From contig JAGAFH010000028.1 in the NCBI GenBank assembly GCA_017612755.1, positions 1 through 14,646 on the forward strand: 14,646 bases of DNA, given 5' to 3'. The stretch comes from Clostridiales bacterium. Lineage in GTDB: Bacteria > Bacillota > Clostridia > Saccharofermentanales > Saccharofermentanaceae. The notes beneath the pieces were generated by a model. That model did not search any database and was not told the origin of the DNA. It was given only the letters and a program-made list of their open reading frames with translations. The position numbers were made by a program, and so were the translations under genes. Shown piece by piece: positions 12,348-14,646 of the stretch. Every line of letters begins with the position of its first letter. The stretch's first letter is position 1.

Positions 12348-14009
12348 ATGAAGTTTAAGAAGACGGCAGCTGCAGTTCTGGCTCTTTCATTTGTTCTTCC
12401 TTTTTCCGGTTGCGCCAACCATGATGAGGAATATACGGAAGAGATGAAGACCATTACGGAAGATTATCTCACCGCCCTGGAAAAAGACGACGACAGGACC
12501 ATAGAAGATATCACCGACGATTATGATTACGGGGAAGACGCGCCTATGTCCACCCGCTACGACCACAATGAAGTCTATACAGTAATGAAAGCTGCTATTT
12601 CCAAGACCGAGATAGTTGAATGGGGAGAAGCGGAATTTAACGACGAAAAGACTGAAGCTGAGATGGACTGTACTTTTTCCTACATAGATCTTGAAGAATT
12701 CCGCGACGGATTTGATACCCAGTATATAACATTATATGAATATGCCGATGCCCTTAATGCTTTCGAGGACAGATCGGAAGAGACCATCACCCTGAAGTTC
12801 GTTTTTGATGAAGATGATGAGACCTGGCTGCTGACAGCTAAGTCCGCCGATAAGATCCTGGGACTATTTGATCTTGCATTTAATGTATTGCCTGATCCGG
12901 TAGACGTCTCTCCTTCAGATGCGCAGGATCTGATCATTACCACCATGGAGCTGATGGCAGAAGGGAATTTCGATGGTCTGCCTTTCGAATTCTCCGCGGA
13001 TGAACTGAGGGCCTATGAGAATATGGAACCAAAAGCTGATACAGATGCCGTTTCAGAGTACGCTGAAGATTTTGCAGCTGCTTATATAGGATATGTTCTT
13101 GATCACGACTACGAGATCACCGAAATATCTCCATATGATTTTATCCTGACCGGATCTGCTCCTTCATCAGAAGATCTTTATCAGGCCCTCATATCTGATG
13201 AATTCGTAACCGCTAATCTGGCAAATGACTCACTTTATATTTTCTTTGATAAGATCCCCCTGGATGTGATGCTGGAAAAAAAGTCCTATATCATCTACGA
13301 GAACCTTACCAATGCGGTGCCCGGCTGTTCTCCCGAGGAATATTCCCTGGAGTTTACTGTCACCCCTTATCTGGATACAGAGTATCCCGTATTTCTCTAT
13401 GACCTCCTTATTAATCCTCCGGCCGAAGCCTACTACCAGGCTGAACACAGTATCGCCGAAGAACAATATATGAGATGCATCAACGATGCCATGGACCAGC
13501 TTCTTGCCGACGGTGAGATCACTTCGTCTGAATATGATGATATTCTGCCGCTCCTTACGCCGGAGTTCCTGGGCTTCACAACTGATGGTTCAGTAAGTCC
13601 TGAAGGCCACCCGAACCAGGCAGTAGGTACAGCTGAACAAGTCCCTGAATGGTGTACTGACGGAAGTATTGTATACGGTTATTCAAATCCTGACTCCAAC
13701 GGTGTATGGATGCATTATTCCAAAGAGCCCGGTGTTCTTGATACTGTAGGCTACTATCTGGATGATACCGGTATCTGGGTAACACTTACATATGAAGATG
13801 ATTATCCTCTGGGTTCAGATCTGACCATAGACCTGGATGTGGACGGAGAACGGGTCATAGACAATAAACCCTTTGCTTCAGAAGACGGCCAGAAAGAATT
13901 TGAGATCTTCTTCGCCTGGAACGGAACTCCCTACACCGGAACTTATGAACTGCGATTGTGGGAAAATGACCACAACCATGTTCTGGCTTATGTAACCATA
14001 TATGCTTAA
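12348..14009 (+). CDS. Large acidic lipoprotein of unknown function
   Basis: The 553-residue protein has a signal peptide with LPFSGC at 17-22, so C22 is the likely lipid-anchored residue and the protein sits on the outer face of the membrane. The mature part is strongly acidic. Residues about 31-170 and 190-300 look like two related alpha+beta modules (TEDYLTALEKDDD..., TTMELMAEGNFDG...) of the NTF2-like type often found in Firmicute lipoproteins; this is my inference from pattern. The last 110 residues (about 445-553) look like an Ig-like beta sandwich ending in YELRLWENDHNHVLAYVTIYA (positions about 533-553). No enzyme motif is seen. Ribosome site AGGGG lies 9 nt before the ATG. It is monocistronic, with an extended -10 promoter and a terminator, and is bracketed by the inverted 64-nt repeats. 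Confidence 0.88.
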   Translation: MKFKKTAAAVLALSFVLPFSGCANHDEEYTEEMKTITEDYLTALEKDDDRTIEDITDDYDYGEDAPMSTRYDHNEVYTVMKAAISKTEIVEWGEAEFNDEKTEAEMDCTFSYIDLEEFRDGFDTQYITLYEYADALNAFEDRSEETITLKFVFDEDDETWLLTAKSADKILGLFDLAFNVLPDPVDVSPSDAQDLIITTMELMAEGNFDGLPFEFSADELRAYENMEPKADTDAVSEYAEDFAAAYIGYVLDHDYEITEISPYDFILTGSAPSSEDLYQALISDEFVTANLANDSLYIFFDKIPLDVMLEKKSYIIYENLTNAVPGCSPEEYSLEFTVTPYLDTEYPVFLYDLLINPPAEAYYQAEHSIAEEQYMRCINDAMDQLLADGEITSSEYDDILPLLTPEFLGFTTDGSVSPEGHPNQAVGTAEQVPEWCTDGSIVYGYSNPDSNGVWMHYSKEPGVLDTVGYYLDDTGIWVTLTYEDDYPLGSDLTIDLDVDGERVIDNKPFASEDGQKEFEIFFAWNGTPYTGTYELRLWENDHNHVLAYVTIYA

Positions 14010-14016
14010 CGAAAAG

Positions 14017-14040
14017 CCGGCGCTATCGCCGGAAGTTTTT
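14017..14040. terminator. Bidirectional intrinsic terminator between the lipoprotein gene and nifU
   Basis: The stem CCGGCG (14017-14022) pairs with CGCCGG (14027-14032) around a 4-nt loop. Five T follow on the plus strand (14036-14040) and CTTTT follows on the minus strand. Its right arm shares two bases with the right 64-nt repeat. Confidence 0.8.
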
Positions 14041-14094
14041 GCGTTGCGCAAAATTTTCCGCAAAAAAACTCTTTTTGTGCGGAAAATGTGCGGA
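14031..14094 (-). repeat. 64-nt inverted repeat, right copy
   Basis: This is the inverted partner of 12172-12235, with the same two hairpins. The stems are 14054-14062 with 14078-14086 and 14037-14043 with 14047-14053, and the loops are CTC and TTG. It lies in the 3' ends of both the lipoprotein and nifU transcripts. Confidence 0.95.
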
Positions 14095-14105
14095 TTTCAG
14101 TTTTC

Positions 14106-14540
14106 TCAAGCTTTACAGCAGTGATCACAGGAGGACTCATCCGGGAATATGGACTTGTCGTACTCAATGTTGTTCTTATCGTAATAATCCTTGATGGCTG
14201 ACTTGATGGCTTCCTCTGCCAGGACCGAGCAGTGGATCTTGTGGGCAGGAAGACCATCCAGAGCCTCCGTTACTGCCTTATTAGTCAATGTGAGAGCCTC
14301 GGATAAAGGCTTGCCCTTAATTAGTTCTGTAGCCATGGAGCTGGAGGCGATGGCGGATCCGCATCCGAAGGTCTCGAACTTAACATCGGTGATGATGTCC
14401 TTTTCGATCTTAAGGTAGATCTTCATGATGTCACCGCAGACCGGGTTTCCTACTTCACCTACTCCGTCTGCATTTTCTATGGTTCCCACATTTCTTGGAT
14501 TTCTGAAATGATCCATTACTTTTTCGCTGTATAATGCCAT
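14106..14540 (-). CDS. nifU: Fe-S cluster assembly scaffold NifU/IscU
   Basis: The 144-residue protein is an IscU-type scaffold on which sulfur from the cysteine desulfurase and iron are joined into a cluster. The three ligand cysteines are in place: C35 in NPVCGD (with D37), C60 in FGCGSA and C104 in KIHCSVLAEEA. The N-terminus MALYSEKVMDHFRNPRNVG is classic for the family. The C-terminus has an extra CDHCC tail (C138, C141, C142) that IscU of proteobacteria lacks. The ATG at 14538-14540 lies 10 nt after the upstream nifS stop, and the GAGGA ribosome site overlaps that stop. Clostridia typically pair this gene with nifS as here. It provides Fe-S clusters in the cytoplasm. Confidence 0.96.
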   Translation of the reverse strand: MALYSEKVMDHFRNPRNVGTIENADGVGEVGNPVCGDIMKIYLKIEKDIITDVKFETFGCGSAIASSSMATELIKGKPLSEALTLTNKAVTEALDGLPAHKIHCSVLAEEAIKSAIKDYYDKNNIEYDKSIFPDESSCDHCCKA

Positions 14541-14550
14541 TTTTCGGTCC

Positions 14551-14646
14551 TCATTTCGTGATAAAATCCTTTTTGCCCGCCATAAGATCGCGCCATACCG
14601 GGCTCATGCTCCTGAGACGCGCCACTACGTCGGTCACGGCGTCGAT
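14551..14646 (-). CDS. nifS: Cysteine desulfurase NifS (partial, C-terminal 31 residues)
   Basis: Only the 3' end is in the window: 31 residues ending ...GKKDFITK before a TGA at 14551-14553, with the frame open to the right edge. The segment VARLRSMSPVW is the usual C-terminal signature of NifS/IscS desulfurases, which take sulfur from cysteine with pyridoxal phosphate. The position directly upstream of nifU supports the call. Confidence 0.85.
   Translation of the reverse strand: MDAVTDVVARLRSMSPVWRDLMAGKKDFITK

Overview
The window looks like a chromosomal segment of a mid-GC, low-to-moderate complexity Firmicute of the class Clostridia (rumen or gut type). The basis is gene content (NifS/NifU pair, AzlCD, DUF4867 next to a FucI-like isomerase, XRE regulator fused to membrane helices), strong GGAGG ribosome sites, compact intrinsic terminators and encoded tRNA CCA ends. 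I cannot name the genus from sequence alone.

Left part (1-7203), all on the minus strand: a sugar cassette reads xylulokinase -> DUF4867 protein -> FucI/AraA-type isomerase, the last cut by the window edge at codon 330. The genes are separated by only 3 nt, and each ribosome site lies in the last codons of the preceding gene. Its 285-bp upstream region holds a TATAAT box, an 11-bp direct repeat and two perfect palindromes. Further right are an unrecognised two-helix membrane protein, a MATE transporter, tRNA-Thr(GGT), and an overlapping operon of a small lipoprotein with azlC and azlD (branched-chain amino-acid exporter).

Middle (7204-9160): a symmetric pair of divergent promoters shares one -35 region and drives the lipoprotein-azlCD operon to the left and tRNA-Ser(GGA) to the right. 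Behind tRNA-Ser lies a single zinc-ribbon membrane protein gene with a different arginine-codon preference. It is followed by an exact 12-nt copy of the tRNA-Ser 3' end and a second terminator. This is the layout expected of a small insertion at a tRNA 3' end.

Right part (9161-14646): a stand-alone HerA-type ATPase, an XRE regulator fused to about six membrane helices with a candidate operator over its own -35 box, and a 553-residue acidic lipoprotein. The lipoprotein gene is flanked by two inverted 64-nt repeats that match at 62 of 64 positions; both differences fall in predicted hairpin loops. The nifS (3' end only) and nifU Fe-S assembly genes close the window on the minus strand.

The most noteworthy items are the inverted-repeat-bounded lipoprotein gene, the tRNA-Ser insertion scar around the zinc-ribbon gene, the symmetric shared promoter, and the HerA ATPase without a visible nuclease partner.
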